64,000 nt of DNA from Apricaphanius iberus (taxonomy: Eukaryota; Chordata; Actinopteri; Cyprinodontiformes; Aphaniidae). Made by a program: the position numbers and the translations under genes. Positions 22,420 through 32,552 of this stretch are shown here, one piece after another; position 1 is the first letter of the stretch; each line of letters begins with the position of its first letter. Below the pieces are notes generated by a model, which did not search any database, was not told where the DNA came from, and saw only the letters and a list, made by a program, of their open reading frames with translations. The stretch is from assembly GCA_028564705.1 (NCBI GenBank), contig JAPXFQ010002381.1:1116001-1180000 (forward strand). Direction: 5' to 3'.

Positions 22420-24863
22420 CAAGTCACCCAAAGTTATCTGTCTTTAAAAACAGTTAAAACTAGTCGTAAAAAATATTTAAAAACAGTTAAAAGTTAAAAA
22501 CCAGTTACACCCGTGGTACTTAGGAAGCCGGACTTGGCAGATCTCCTGGTTAAATGGACGCTGACGCGTTTGCAGTTGCAGACATTAGGTCATTATTGAT
22601 TATGATGGATGGATGGTATGGTGTCATAAAGTAATAAAGCAAATGTTGTTTGGTAAACAAAACAAACAAAAAACTATCACAACTTTAACTGGAACCAAAT
22701 GCTTAGCAATTTGACCAAGACAAAGCTTTCTGAAAATGAAATCTCCCTGTGACTTTGGTGTAAAAAAAATTGTACGTTTATCGATAAACACTCCAAATCT
22801 AGTGACTAGTATGGTGGACGAGCTGTGATGCTCAGGCCTGTTTTTTATTCAAGAGCTCTGAATCTTAGCTAGACTACATGGCATCACTGACTCATAAATG
22901 CCAGGACGATTTGAATAAAAATCTGACTGGGCTTTCCAAAGGAATGATCACAAACATATGACGAAATAAACACAGAAATAGTTCAGCAGACCTCCTTGGT
23001 CATCCTGTCTGTCAGGCCGCTTGTCTGTCTGTTTTTAAATTTCTTCCTAATGTCTAGTGTCTGGTGTTATGACTTTTTTCTGTATTTAATTTTTTTGCAC
23101 TGAGCTGTAGGCCTTTTTGGTTAGTAAAAACAAGCAAATCTGGATTTTATTATGAATTAAATCACATCTCTAAAAGCACATTGGAATTGATCCACACTAT
23201 GAAAATGATGTGGACGTTTTAATAAAATGCTCAGCATCTGTTCATTTTCTTCAGGTACGTCCTGATCAATTGTGTGTTTGAACTCTTTGGATACAAAACA
23301 GCTTTTGAGAGAATAGAAACCGTCATATGTCCCTGCAGCATGCAGTGTTTTTCAGATCAATCCTTCCAGACACGCTTAATCCTGTACCGGTTGAAAGCCT
23401 TGCCAGTGCACATGTGGCATCAACATGAACAAAGCTGAATCAAACACCGGAGAGACTCAAAGAACAAAGGCGGTAAGAAAAAGGAGACCATGACTAATGC
23501 AGTGAATTGTGTTGCGACTGAAAATTTAAAACACAGCTTATATTTTCCCAGCCATGTGTGGAAGTATGTATGTAAGTGTGTAATTTCATGAAAAACATAA
23601 GTGACCACAGCAATCCTGCACAAAACAGCTGTTCCTTTATTTCTATAAACCGTTGAAAATTAAACAACTACTACTTTTACCCAATACTTACAAAAATACA
23701 TTGGTTGATGCAAAGCTCTCTCAATGCCAAACACTAATGCAGAGACTTTTATTCAAACCAGACATACTACAGAGGAAGCAATTTTAGGAACACTTTTCAA
23801 AAAATTCTCAATGAGTCATGCACATTTTTATAGTCATAAATCAACATCTAATGAACACCTCACAAGTACTCAACAGGGTTTATCTAAAAAATATATTAAC
23901 ACACTGTATCTATATGCGAAATGATGAATGACAATACAATTCTAAGGAAATTTATTTCCAATGGGGCTGCTGATATGAGATTTATAATAGATGTTAGTAA
24001 GAACCCACGTTAATACACACATGGAAAGAAATAAAAACAAATTGTGTCCATAAACCATGAGGAATAAACTGGTATAAGAACTGAATTTCATTAATAAATT
24101 GTATTATGACTCAGTAGAAAAAAGCTTTTGTTGGTAATGACGAACTTAAAGACAAGTATGACCCATTTTCCCTTATAAACAGATTTTAAATCAAATCCTC
24201 TATGCACTCCAATGTTGTTTTTTTTCATGGATTCTCAAGTGGATTGAAGTAGGGTGATTGACTGGGTCACCTTAATTTTCTTACTCTGAAACCAATTGAG
24301 AGTGTCATTGTGTTTAGGACAGAGATGTTCACAAGACACATTTTTTTGTTTTTTTCCAAGTCAAGTCCAAAGTCTTTCACCCAAGCCTAAGATCTCTTAT
24401 TATTTAAATTCACATTTTCTTAATAAATCCCCAACATAGTGCATCTCAAAAACTGCATGATATTTTTAATAGTTGTGTTCAGCTCCAGCTAAAACTTTAA
24501 TCATGGTCTAAGACTCTACAACCTAATGCTCAGATGCAATCTGACTGCTTGTGTACGTAGACGTTTGCATTCAGAACTGGAAAGACCTGCTTTCTGTCTT
24601 TTAATTTTCATTATTCTAACTGACAATTGATGAAAGTCAAAAATTCAGTAACTCAGAAAAATAGAATATTGTTAAAATGTTTAAGACACCTGGTGCCACA
24701 CTCTAGTAAACTAATAATTGATCCGCTCTGACACACATAAAGATCAAATAGAGAAACAGACTCAACTGGAGAGAGGTATCATTAAAGGTGTGGCCATTAT
24801 TCAACCCAGGTTACAGAACACCAGATTCAAGTGACATACAAATAGAAGTGAAAATTCTGTTTG
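22420..24863. other. Unassigned AT-rich stretch
   Basis: No gene, RNA or identifiable element. Short open frames at 23420-23623 and 23724-23924 lack motifs. Confidence 0.35.
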
Positions 24864-25077
24864 TTCAATTCAATTCAGTTTATTTATATAGCGCCGTTTC
24901 ACAACAGATGTCATCTCAAGGCACTTTACAAGAAGAGTTATTACAATACAATGTTTAATTTAGAAATTAGAGAACCACAGAAGACCGCGTCGTGTAATTC
25001 TCAGCAATCCCTCACACTGAGCAAGCACGAAGCGACAGTGGAAAGGAAAAACTCCCTTTTAACAGGAAGAAACCTTT
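24864..25077 (-). mobile_element. 5'-truncated L2 LINE (AATTC-tailed subfamily)
   Basis: Begins with TTCAATTCAATTCAGTTTAT (tail repeats in reverse) and TATATAGCGCC, then shares nearly identical sequence with 27393-27620 (AACTCCCTTTTAACAGGAAG and the preceding CTCAGCAATCCCTCA). It is therefore the last 210 bp of the same L2 subfamily as the nearly complete copy 2.5 kb away, in the same orientation. Confidence 0.85.
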
Positions 25078-25375
25078 GTTATGTATATCTTTCTGAAAAC
25101 TACTGTATATGTTTACTGTAGTTTTCACAAATATGTATGTAATAAAACATATTTTATGCAGTATTATTGTAACAACATAATGTTTCTGAAAAATACTTTC
25201 AAAAGATTTTTGTTGCTTTATTTGAAAGTTACTGCATTTATTTCGCAGAGGTGGGACCAGGTCATTGCTTTGCAAGTCTCAAGTAAGTCTCAAGTCATTA
25301 CCCTCAAGTCTCGAGTCAAGTGTCAAGTAAATGTGACAGTGTGGAGGTCCTGTCACTGTGGCTCCGATAGATATC

Positions 25376-25500
25376 GTGGCCCGGCTGCTTGGCCACAGGG
25401 ATTCCCTTTGGCTGACTGGTTAGCGCACATGACTTTCACCTGGGAGTCATGGGGTCAAATCCCGCCCAGGCCCTCGTTGTGTACCTTGCCACATAAACAT
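25376..25500 (+). mobile_element. tRNA-Glu-like SINE head inside the CAAGTC element
   Basis: A-box TGGCTGACTGG (25409-25419) and B-box GGGTCAAATCC (25452-25462) are separated by 32 nt, the spacing of an RNA polymerase III internal promoter. The putative anticodon loop CTTTCAC matches that of tRNA-Glu(TTC). The flanking acceptor-stem halves do not pair well, so it is not a functional tRNA gene. It is probably a SINE head or tRNA pseudogene. Confidence 0.5.
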
Positions 25501-25779
25501 AGGCATGTCTAAGTCAAGTCTTACATATTAAATTTCAAGTCATTTCGAGTTGTTTAAACCAAACAATGTTGCAATTTAATTTTCAATATAAATCATAAAC
25601 CCTTTTTTCTTTTCAAAATATTTATGTATTTGAATACCAGATGAAACAACTGCAACTGAACTTGAACCTCCATGTTGTACAGTTTAACTTAATAATTAGA
25701 ATGGTCTTCCTTTCAATTATAATTTAAAAGATTCACTGCTAAGGATTAAACAGATTTTACAAAAGAGTAGGGTGTCATG

Positions 25780-26390
25780 ATTTCTATGGCAGGACTCTAG
25801 TGCTGACACACGTACACTTAGGACTCAGTGATGCGCTTTAAAATAATGATTTTATTTCTTTTTCCTCTGTTGTCCGAGGATCAGAGGCTTGGAGCTAGAA
25901 GACCCGAAGGGTAGAAATCCGAGGGACCCGACCGGGAGCTTGGGCTGCCATTGGGGGCGAGAGGAGAGAGAGGTGAGTTCAGGCACTAAGGACGGCAGCA
26001 GAGTGACTTTCTTACTTGGAACGTTGGAGCATCACTGCGTGGGGAGAATACTTGAGAGAGTGTGCGTCTGTGGGTAATAGCGCTGAGGGGGTCGATCCTG
26101 GAGCGCGAGGTCCACAGGAGGGAGGGCCACGGTGGACAGGCAAGCGGAAAACAGAGTCCAGCCCGAGAGGCATGAGACGGAGCTACCAGGAAGGCAGACG
26201 CTGGGAGTCATGATCAGATTAGTCTGTCCCAGGTAGGCGATCCCCTTTAACTCTGCTCCTGAGATGAGCTGATGGAACTCAGCTGTGAAAGATCACCAGG
26301 ACACGCGCCTATGGAGGAAAAAGGTGAGCCAGGCGCACACACAAACCCACACACAGATCCTCACATAGGTAGGAGGTAATTTTCAAGATG
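25780..26390. mobile_element. Unclassified GC-richer insertion
   Basis: Sequence from about GTGTCATGATTTCTATGG to ACAGATCCTCACATAGG is clearly richer in G and C than its host repeat. It contains a TTTAAAATAATG stretch and purine-rich runs. Overlapping open frames (25889-26213) are low-complexity and motif-free. It could be a solo LTR with weak TAGG-like flanks or another DNA element. I cannot decide. Confidence 0.3.
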
Positions 26391-27029
26391 ATAGTTAGAT
26401 TTTTAAGAGTCACAGGTATTTACTTAAAGAGCAACTACCTGACTTCCAGAGTCTTAGTCGACCTACATTTCCGGTTTGAAAAATGCGGCAGAAGGAAGTT
26501 TTACCTACTGTATAGAGCAGACAGTGGGTTAGGATGGTTTCGTTTTTTAAATCTAGGAATCTGATTGGCTGTTCTGCAGCTCTAACACAAATGCCTAAGC
26601 AGAGACAGACAGAATAAGAGCCACAGGATGAGTGAAATGACAAAAAAGTATAGAACTTTGAAATAAGAGATGTTTAAAACTATAATCACTTGGTAAAATA
26701 TCGTCTTTTCAAGTAAATAGGTTCAAGTCCAAGTCAAATCCCAAATCATTGGTGTGGGATTCCAAGTCCAGTCAAAGTTTTTCTTTTAAAATTAAAGTCT
26801 CAAGTCACAAAATTGATAACTTAAGTCTGACTCAAGTCCAAGTCATGCGAGTCAAGTCCACACCTCAGTTATTTTTTTTCTGAATTGTTTAGAGAATGCT
26901 GCATATATATCCTTTTCGAATACATTTTCTAGAAACTGCCTAAATATACCAAGAAGCTACTTCGGATTTATGTCTTTAGATCTAGAAACTACAATTGAAA
27001 GCTCATATATGCCTCAAAGAGTGTGAGAA

Positions 27030-27140
27030 CCAGTGGCTTCGACTCTTAGAGGACAGACTGACCACTTTTCTTTACTCTGCTACTTTTGTCTTCTACTACT
27101 CTCCAGTTCTGTTATTTATTGTTATTTCATCTGTCAGGGT
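27030..27140 (+). mobile_element. L2 3'-UTR fragment
   Basis: GGACAGACTGACCACTTTTC followed by TTTACTCTGCTACTTTTGTC closely matches the 3' UTR of the L2 relic at 13228-13280, and more loosely the reverse complement of the intact L2 3' UTR near 27890. No tail is preserved. Confidence 0.5.
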
Positions 27141-27174
27141 GAGACTTAAATAAAATAAACCCAAAACAATTCAG

Positions 27175-27200
27175 TCTTTTTCTTTCTTTCTTTCTTTTTG
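27175..27200. repeat. (CTTT)n microsatellite
   Basis: Five to six CTTT units, slightly imperfect. Confidence 0.8.
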
Positions 27201-27392
27201 TTTGTTACCCCCTGTGCAAAACTCGACCTGACCTCGAAATTTTTCACACAAGTGAAAAATCAGCTCAGATAGTGTATGACCAGCTTAACCACACCTTGCT
27301 GTAGTTTAGGATTATGCTTTTATCTAAAATTAACACGTGAACCTTTGTCAATTAACTTTTAATGTTTCTACAGTTATCTTTATTTAACCTTT

Positions 27393-30300
27393 TAATTCAA
27401 TTCAATTCAATTCAATTCAGTTTATTTATATAGCGCCATTTCACAACAGATGTCATCTCAAGGCACTTTACAAAAAGAGTTATTACAATACAATGTTTAG
27501 TGTAGAAATTACAGAACCACAGAAGATTGCGTCGTGGAATTCTCAGCAATCCCTCATACTGAGCAAGCATGCAGCGACAGTGGGAAGGAAAAACTCCCTT
27601 TTAACAGGAAGAAACCTCCGGCAGAACCAGGCTCAGCACAAGCGGTTATCTGCCGCGACCGTCTGTGGCTTGGAGAATACACAACAGAGACACAGAAAGA
27701 GCAACAGAACCGATGCACAAGTTTGTTGCAGGACGTGGAGAATTTTCCGTCACTGCAATGCCATCTTAGTCAGGGTCGTCAAGCAGGGCTAATCCGGAGC
27801 ACCTACTATAATAGAAAACAGGTTAGTGCTTGAATTGACAGCACATCATGCAGTTGGGGAGAAGTAGGAGAGAAAGTAGGAACAGACCCTAATAATGTCC
27901 TCCAACAGCCTAGCCTAAAGCAGCATAGCTACTAACATTAACCTGTCTCCTAGCTACTAGGAGACCTGGCTACCAACACTCTGTCTGAGTCCTCCTGACC
28001 CGTGGACGGTGTAGGGCCGGTAACGGCCCCCGTCATGCCGGGGTCTTCTCGGAGTCGGGTTGTTTGAGAATGCAGCCCAAAGTGGGTGGTAAACTCCATC
28101 TAAGGCTAAATACCGGCACGAGACCGATAGTCGACAACTATCTTAAGGAAAAATAGACAGAACTGAGAGGACAGAGTTGAAGAGGGCGAGAAACGTTTAA
28201 GAGATAAACGGGTGGGGTCCGCACAGTCTGCCCGGGGGATTCAACCCGGCAGGTAATGGGCGGCCGCACTGTGCGGGAGGATCCCCTTGAGGGACCTCTC
28301 TCCGGCGCTGGCTGGCCCCTGTGGGGCACATTTCTTCCGCGGCGGTAAGCCGCGACCGGCTCCGGATCTTTACCTGGCTTACATTAATCTATCTCTACCT
28401 AGCTACTCTACCTCTTCCTATCTCTTCCTAACTTTTGACACTCTGCCTGACTACTAACATTAACCTGTCTCTTCCTATCTACCTGTCTGACCTGACTCTA
28501 ACTACCTATAAACATATCTCTAACTGTAAGCTTTGTCAAAGAGGAAAGTTTTTAGCCTAGTTTTAAAGATAGACAAATTGTCTGCTTCACGAACCAACCC
28601 TGGGAGCCGGTTCCATAGGAGGGGAGCCTGATAGCTGAAAGATCTGCCACCCATTCTACTTTTAGAAATCCTAGGAACTACCAGTAAACCTGCAGTCTGA
28701 GAGCGAAGGTCTCTGTTAGGAACATATGGAACAATCAGGTCTCTTATGTATGATGGAGCTAGATTATTAAGGGCTTTATATGTCAGAAGGAGGATCTTGA
28801 ATTCTATTCTAGATTTTACTGGGAGCCAGTGAAGAGAAGCTAAAACAGGGGAAATGTGATCTCTTCTTTTAATATTCATCAGAATCCTAGCAGCAGCATT
28901 TTGAACTAACTGAAGACTTTTAATTGTATTCTGTGGACTACCTGATAATAGACAGTTACAGTAATCCAGCCTTGAAGTAACAAAGGCATGGACTAGTTTT
29001 TCAGCATCATTCCTGGACAGGATGGTTCTAATTTTTGCAATATTCCTAAGGTGAAAAAAGGAAATCCTACAGACTTCTTTAATGTAAGTTCTAAACGACA
29101 TATCTTGGTCAAAAATGACACCGAGGTTTTTTGCTTTATTACTGGAGGCTAATTTAATGCCGTCCAGGTGAAGGGGCTGACTAAGTAGTTTCTTTTTCAG
29201 AGCTTCTGGTCCAAAGACGACAACTTCTGTTTTATCAGAATTTAGAAGCAAGAAGTTTAGAGTCATCCAAGTTTTTATGTCTTCCAGACATGCCTGTAGT
29301 CTACCTAACTGATTGGATTCATCAGGATTTATGGATAGATATAGCTGTGTATCATCTGCGTAACTATGGAATTTTATCCCATGCTGCCTAATTATTTTAC
29401 CAATAGGAAGCATATATATAGTAAAGAGAATCGGCCCAAGCACTGAACCCTGTGGTACTCCGCAAGTAACTATTGAGGTTGAGGAAGATCTATTGTTTAC
29501 CTGAACAAACTGAAATCTGTTAGACAAATAAGATTTAAACCAACCTAGTGCTGTTCCTATTATACCGACACTTTGAAGCCTTTCTATGAGAATATTGTGG
29601 TCAACAGTGTCAAAGGCAGCACTGAGATCTAACAGGACCAGAATGGTCACCAGTCCATTGTCTGAGGCTATGAGAATATCATTAGTAACCTTCACCAGAG
29701 CTGTTTCAGTGCTGTGATGAGCTCTAAAGCCTGACTGAAACTTCTCAAACAGCTCATTATTGTTTAAATGCTCACATATCTGGTGTGCAACTATTTTCTC
29801 AAGAATTTTAGATAAGAAGGGAAGATTAGATATCGGTCTATAGTTAATTAAGTCGTTTTGATCAAGAGAGGGTTTCTTAAGTAGAGGTTTAATTACAGCA
29901 ATCTTAAACTCCTGTGGTACATATCCATTGACTAAGGATAGATTCATTATATTTAAAATTGGAGCAGCGATCAGAGGGAAAACTTCTTTTAAGAGTTTAG
30001 TTGGGATTGGGTCTAAAACGCAAGTTGAAGGTTTAGATGAAGCTAATAATTTTAGTACATCACAAAGTTCGGCTGCATTAAAGCAGTTTAAGCATATATT
30101 AGGTTCCACCATTTTTGAGGCTGCCTCATTAACTAAGGAGGAAGCAAGCATATTGGGAAGGTTCCCAATTATCTTATTCTTTATGGAGTCTATTTTATTT
30201 ATAAAGAATTGCATGAAGTCGTCACTGCTTAGAGCTTGGGGAATGGTTGGCTCGATAGAGCTATGATCCTGTGTGAGTTTGGCAACTGTATTAAAAAGAA

Positions 30301-31399
30301 ACCTAGGATTATTTTTATTCTCCTCGATTAAAGATGAATAATATGCTGTTCTAGCTGTGTGAAGGCTCTTTTTATATAGCAATAAACTATTTTTCCATAT
30401 TAAAAAGGAATCATGTAAATGCGTGGAGCGCCATTTTCTCTCTAGTTTTCTAACATTCTGCTTTAGGGTACGTAGCTCTAAATTAAACCAGGGAGTTAAT
30501 CTTCTATGGCTAGCCACCTTCCTTTTCAAGGGGGCAACTTTGTCTATTGCCCGACGCAGGGAGGAATTAACGCTATGAACTAAAATGTCAAGTTGTGAGG
30601 GGTCACGAGTTAAATCACTGTTTTCTGTTCTGCATTTATAAACTGAGGAAATTAAAGTTGGAAGAGCTTCTTTAAAATTTGCTACAGCGTTGTCTGATAA
30701 CGTTCTGGTATAATGAAGTTTTCTTTCAGGTTTGATATGATCCATTAGAGTAAGTTTAAAAGTGATAAGGAAATGATCAGACAGGATAGGGTTATGTGGA
30801 AAGACTGTTATTTCTTCACAGTCAATGCCATAAGTCAGCACAAGATCTAAAGTGTGGTGACAAGAATGTGTTGGTCCCTGCACATTTTGAGTAAAGCCTA
30901 TTGAGTCTAGGATAGTGTGAAAAGCTGTATTTAGACTATCACTTTCATTATCAACATGAATATTGAAGTCTCCGACTATAATGACTTTATCAGTGTTTAA
31001 AACTAAGTCAGATAGAAAATCTGAAATCTGATCTAAAAATTGAGAATAAGGTCCTGGTGGACGATATAAGACCACAAACAAAAGTGGCTTTACTGCTTTG
31101 TTATGTGTATGAGGAAAGCTAAAAACTAGATGCTCAAAGGAACTGTAACTATTATTTTTTTGGAGATTAATTAGTAAATCGGAATGAAAGATAGTTGCTA
31201 CTCCACCTCCTCGACCAGTACTTCGAGGGACACTAAAGTTTAAGTAGCTAGGGGGAGTTGACTCATTTATTGTGACATGGTCCTCTTCCTGCAACCATGT
31301 CTCTGCAAGACAAAACAAATCAATATTATTTTCACAAATTAAGTCATTTACCAAGAGTGTTTTAACTTTTAACCATTGAAACTCGTTAAAGGCCAATAA
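27393..31399 (-). mobile_element. Nearly complete L2-clade LINE with AATTC tail
   Basis: On the minus strand the element runs from the endonuclease domain (about 31399) through ORF2 to a 3' UTR of about 1.1 kb. It ends in the conserved L2 terminus GGCGCTATATAAATAAACTG followed by AATTG repeats (27393-27420), the short tandem tail used in target-primed reverse transcription. The 5' side stops inside the first endonuclease motif (in-frame TAA at 31403-31405), so 5' UTR and any ORF1 are missing. No target-site duplication is evident. The intact long frame implies a young insertion. Confidence 0.9.
28520..31396 (-). CDS. L2 LINE ORF2: AP endonuclease and reverse transcriptase
   Basis: An uninterrupted 958-codon frame. 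It nicks target DNA and reverse-transcribes the LINE RNA on the nicked end in the nucleus. The N-terminal endonuclease has LFCLAETWL (27-35, metal-binding Glu32), GDFNIHVDN (142-150) and the catalytic SDH (206-208). The reverse transcriptase shows YRPISNLPFLSKILEK (519-534), LLDLSAAFDTVDH (588-600), GVPQGSVLGPILF (646-658) and the active site YADD (679-682), then NSDKTEVV (719-726). The thumb and C-terminus follow (VLASLHWLP 851-859; APLLWNRLP 924-932). All catalytic residues I can check are present. The first codon of the open frame is TTG with no ATG, and the first endonuclease motif is eroded (FNEFQWLKVKT), so the true start is missing. Coding-competent in its core, but probably not an autonomous full-length source. 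Confidence 0.93.
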   Translation of the reverse strand: MAFNEFQWLKVKTLLVNDLICENNIDLFCLAETWLQEEDHVTINESTPPSYLNFSVPRSTGRGGGVATIFHSDLLINLQKNNSYSSFEHLVFSFPHTHNKAVKPLLFVVLYRPPGPYSQFLDQISDFLSDLVLNTDKVIIVGDFNIHVDNESDSLNTAFHTILDSIGFTQNVQGPTHSCHHTLDLVLTYGIDCEEITVFPHNPILSDHFLITFKLTLMDHIKPERKLHYTRTLSDNAVANFKEALPTLISSVYKCRTENSDLTRDPSQLDILVHSVNSSLRRAIDKVAPLKRKVASHRRLTPWFNLELRTLKQNVRKLERKWRSTHLHDSFLIWKNSLLLYKKSLHTARTAYYSSLIEENKNNPRFLFNTVAKLTQDHSSIEPTIPQALSSDDFMQFFINKIDSIKNKIIGNLPNMLASSLVNEAASKMVEPNICLNCFNAAELCDVLKLLASSKPSTCVLDPIPTKLLKEVFPLIAAPILNIMNLSLVNGYVPQEFKIAVIKPLLKKPSLDQNDLINYRPISNLPFLSKILEKIVAHQICEHLNNNELFEKFQSGFRAHHSTETALVKVTNDILIASDNGLVTILVLLDLSAAFDTVDHNILIERLQSVGIIGTALGWFKSYLSNRFQFVQVNNRSSSTSIVTCGVPQGSVLGPILFTIYMLPIGKIIRQHGIKFHSYADDTQLYLSINPDESNQLGRLQACLEDIKTWMTLNFLLLNSDKTEVVVFGPEALKKKLLSQPLHLDGIKLASSNKAKNLGVIFDQDMSFRTYIKEVCRISFFHLRNIAKIRTILSRNDAEKLVHAFVTSRLDYCNCLLSGSPQNTIKSLQLVQNAAARILMNIKRRDHISPVLASLHWLPVKSRIEFKILLLTYKALNNLAPSYIRDLIVPYVPNRDLRSQTAGLLVVPRISKSRMGGRSFSYQAPLLWNRLPGLVREADNLSIFKTRLKTFLFDKAYS

Positions 31400-32209
31400 A
31401 TATTAAATTGAACATTTACCAAATGTAATATGTATGCTATTTGAAGTCTAATTAGACATTTACACTTCAAGAAAAATGAAACGCAGTAAAGTAATTTTTT
31501 TCTTTGTAATGACTAAGTTAACTCCTGTTTATCTGTGTCTTCATCATTTCCACTGATTCACTATATGTTACACGAAATAAAGTTTGTAAAGGTTTTTTTA
31601 TTCAGAATTTTCAGTCTGAGAGAACCTAAGTTCTCATTTCTAAAGTTTAAAGATGGTCAAATTTAAAGTGGAAAGGATAACACAAAGAGCAAGACACAAA
31701 ATAGTAAATAAATGAGGATGTTCAACTTCTGAATGAACTGAACAGAAAGTGAAGTTATTCACACTTTTTCCGATTAAAGGGCATCTTCTATTTTAAAAAC
31801 ATGTTCAAGCATTTGGTTCGTAATAGATCTAAAATTCACATTTTGGCCGACAATACGGCTAATATTTCACAATAAATGGTGCTACTACTGCTCCGATGTA
31901 GCCCTACTGGCTCCTAAAAATAGTGCACCTAGCGGCACTACCGGAAGTGACATACACAGAGGAGAACGTCCCGAAATCTCCTCAGAAAATCAATGGGTTC
32001 ACAGCAGATCCTGAATATTAAAATTCATTCAGGTTAAATACTGAAAGTCCCCAGCTTTGAGCTAGCTGCTAGAGATGGTAAAAACAGACAAATCAGAGAG
32101 CATTGCAATGGTCACAAAAGGGATATTGAAATGTGGTAACATGAAAATGCACAAAGACTGGTAAGAACAATTCTGAGACGTAAGGATATTTTGTTCTGAA
32201 ATATATCCC
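31400..32209. other. Unassigned stretch
   Basis: AT-rich to about 31800. From 31800 to 32040 it is more mixed, with ACTACCGGAAGTGACAT (an ETS-like core). It may be repeat-derived, but no termini or coding motif are recognised. Confidence 0.35.
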
Positions 32210-32552
32210 CTGACATCCCTCCATGCATCCATCCATTTTCTGAACCGCTTGTTCCTCAAGGAACCAGCGGGGGGGGGCTGGTGCCCATCTCGAGCTTTCA
32301 ATGGGCGAGAGGCGGGGTACACCCTGGACAGGTTGCCAGTCCATCACAGGGCCACACATAGAGACAGACAGGACAAACAACCATGCACGCGCACACCCAC
32401 ACCTAAGGACAATTTACAGTGATCAATTAACCTGACAGTCATGTTTTTGGACTGTGTGCACAGGGAGAACATGCAAACTCCATGCAGAAACCACAACCTT
32501 CTTGCTGCAAGGCAACAGTGCTAACCACTGCGCCACCGTGGAGCACTGACAT
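32210..32552 (-). mobile_element. tRNA-derived SINE, same family as the 7.1 kb copy
   Basis: Bounded by the 7-bp direct repeat CTGACAT (32210-32216 and 32546-32552). On the minus strand it starts with the A-box region GGTGGCGCAGTGGTTAGCAC, carries the core GAGTTTGCATGTTCTCCCTG, and ends with GAAAATGGATGGATGCATGG. Relative to the 7.1 kb copy it lacks about 40 bp between core and head (the GTGGGAGGAAGCCGG segment is missing) and has a G run at 32270-32276. Confidence 0.85.

Larger units (their letters stand above)
25248..26866. mobile_element. CAAGTC-rich non-autonomous element with short TIRs
   Basis: The left end GAGGTGGGACCAGGTCATTG is mirrored by TCAAGTCCACACCTC at the right. Both ends are built of degenerate CAAGTC/AAGTCTCAAGT repeats (25268-25330 and 26700-26860). 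This is a known kind of teleost repeat. Inside are two apparent secondary insertions: a tRNA-like segment (25376-25500) and a GC-richer block (25780-26390). No coding sequence is convincing. The superfamily is not determined. Confidence 0.55.

Noticed and set aside
25376..25470. Functional tRNA-Glu gene
   Set aside because: Pol III boxes and anticodon-like loop are present, but the acceptor ends do not pair and there is no T-run terminator nearby. Called a SINE head or tRNA pseudogene instead.
25889..26213. Two overlapping Gly/Arg-rich open frames
   Set aside because: They lie in a purine-rich repeat insertion, have low-complexity composition and no recognisable domain.
25780..26390. Solo LTR within the CAAGTC element
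   Set aside because: TG...CA ends and a TAGG-like flank can be drawn, but the flank match is only 4 bp and there is no poly(A) signal. Left unclassified.
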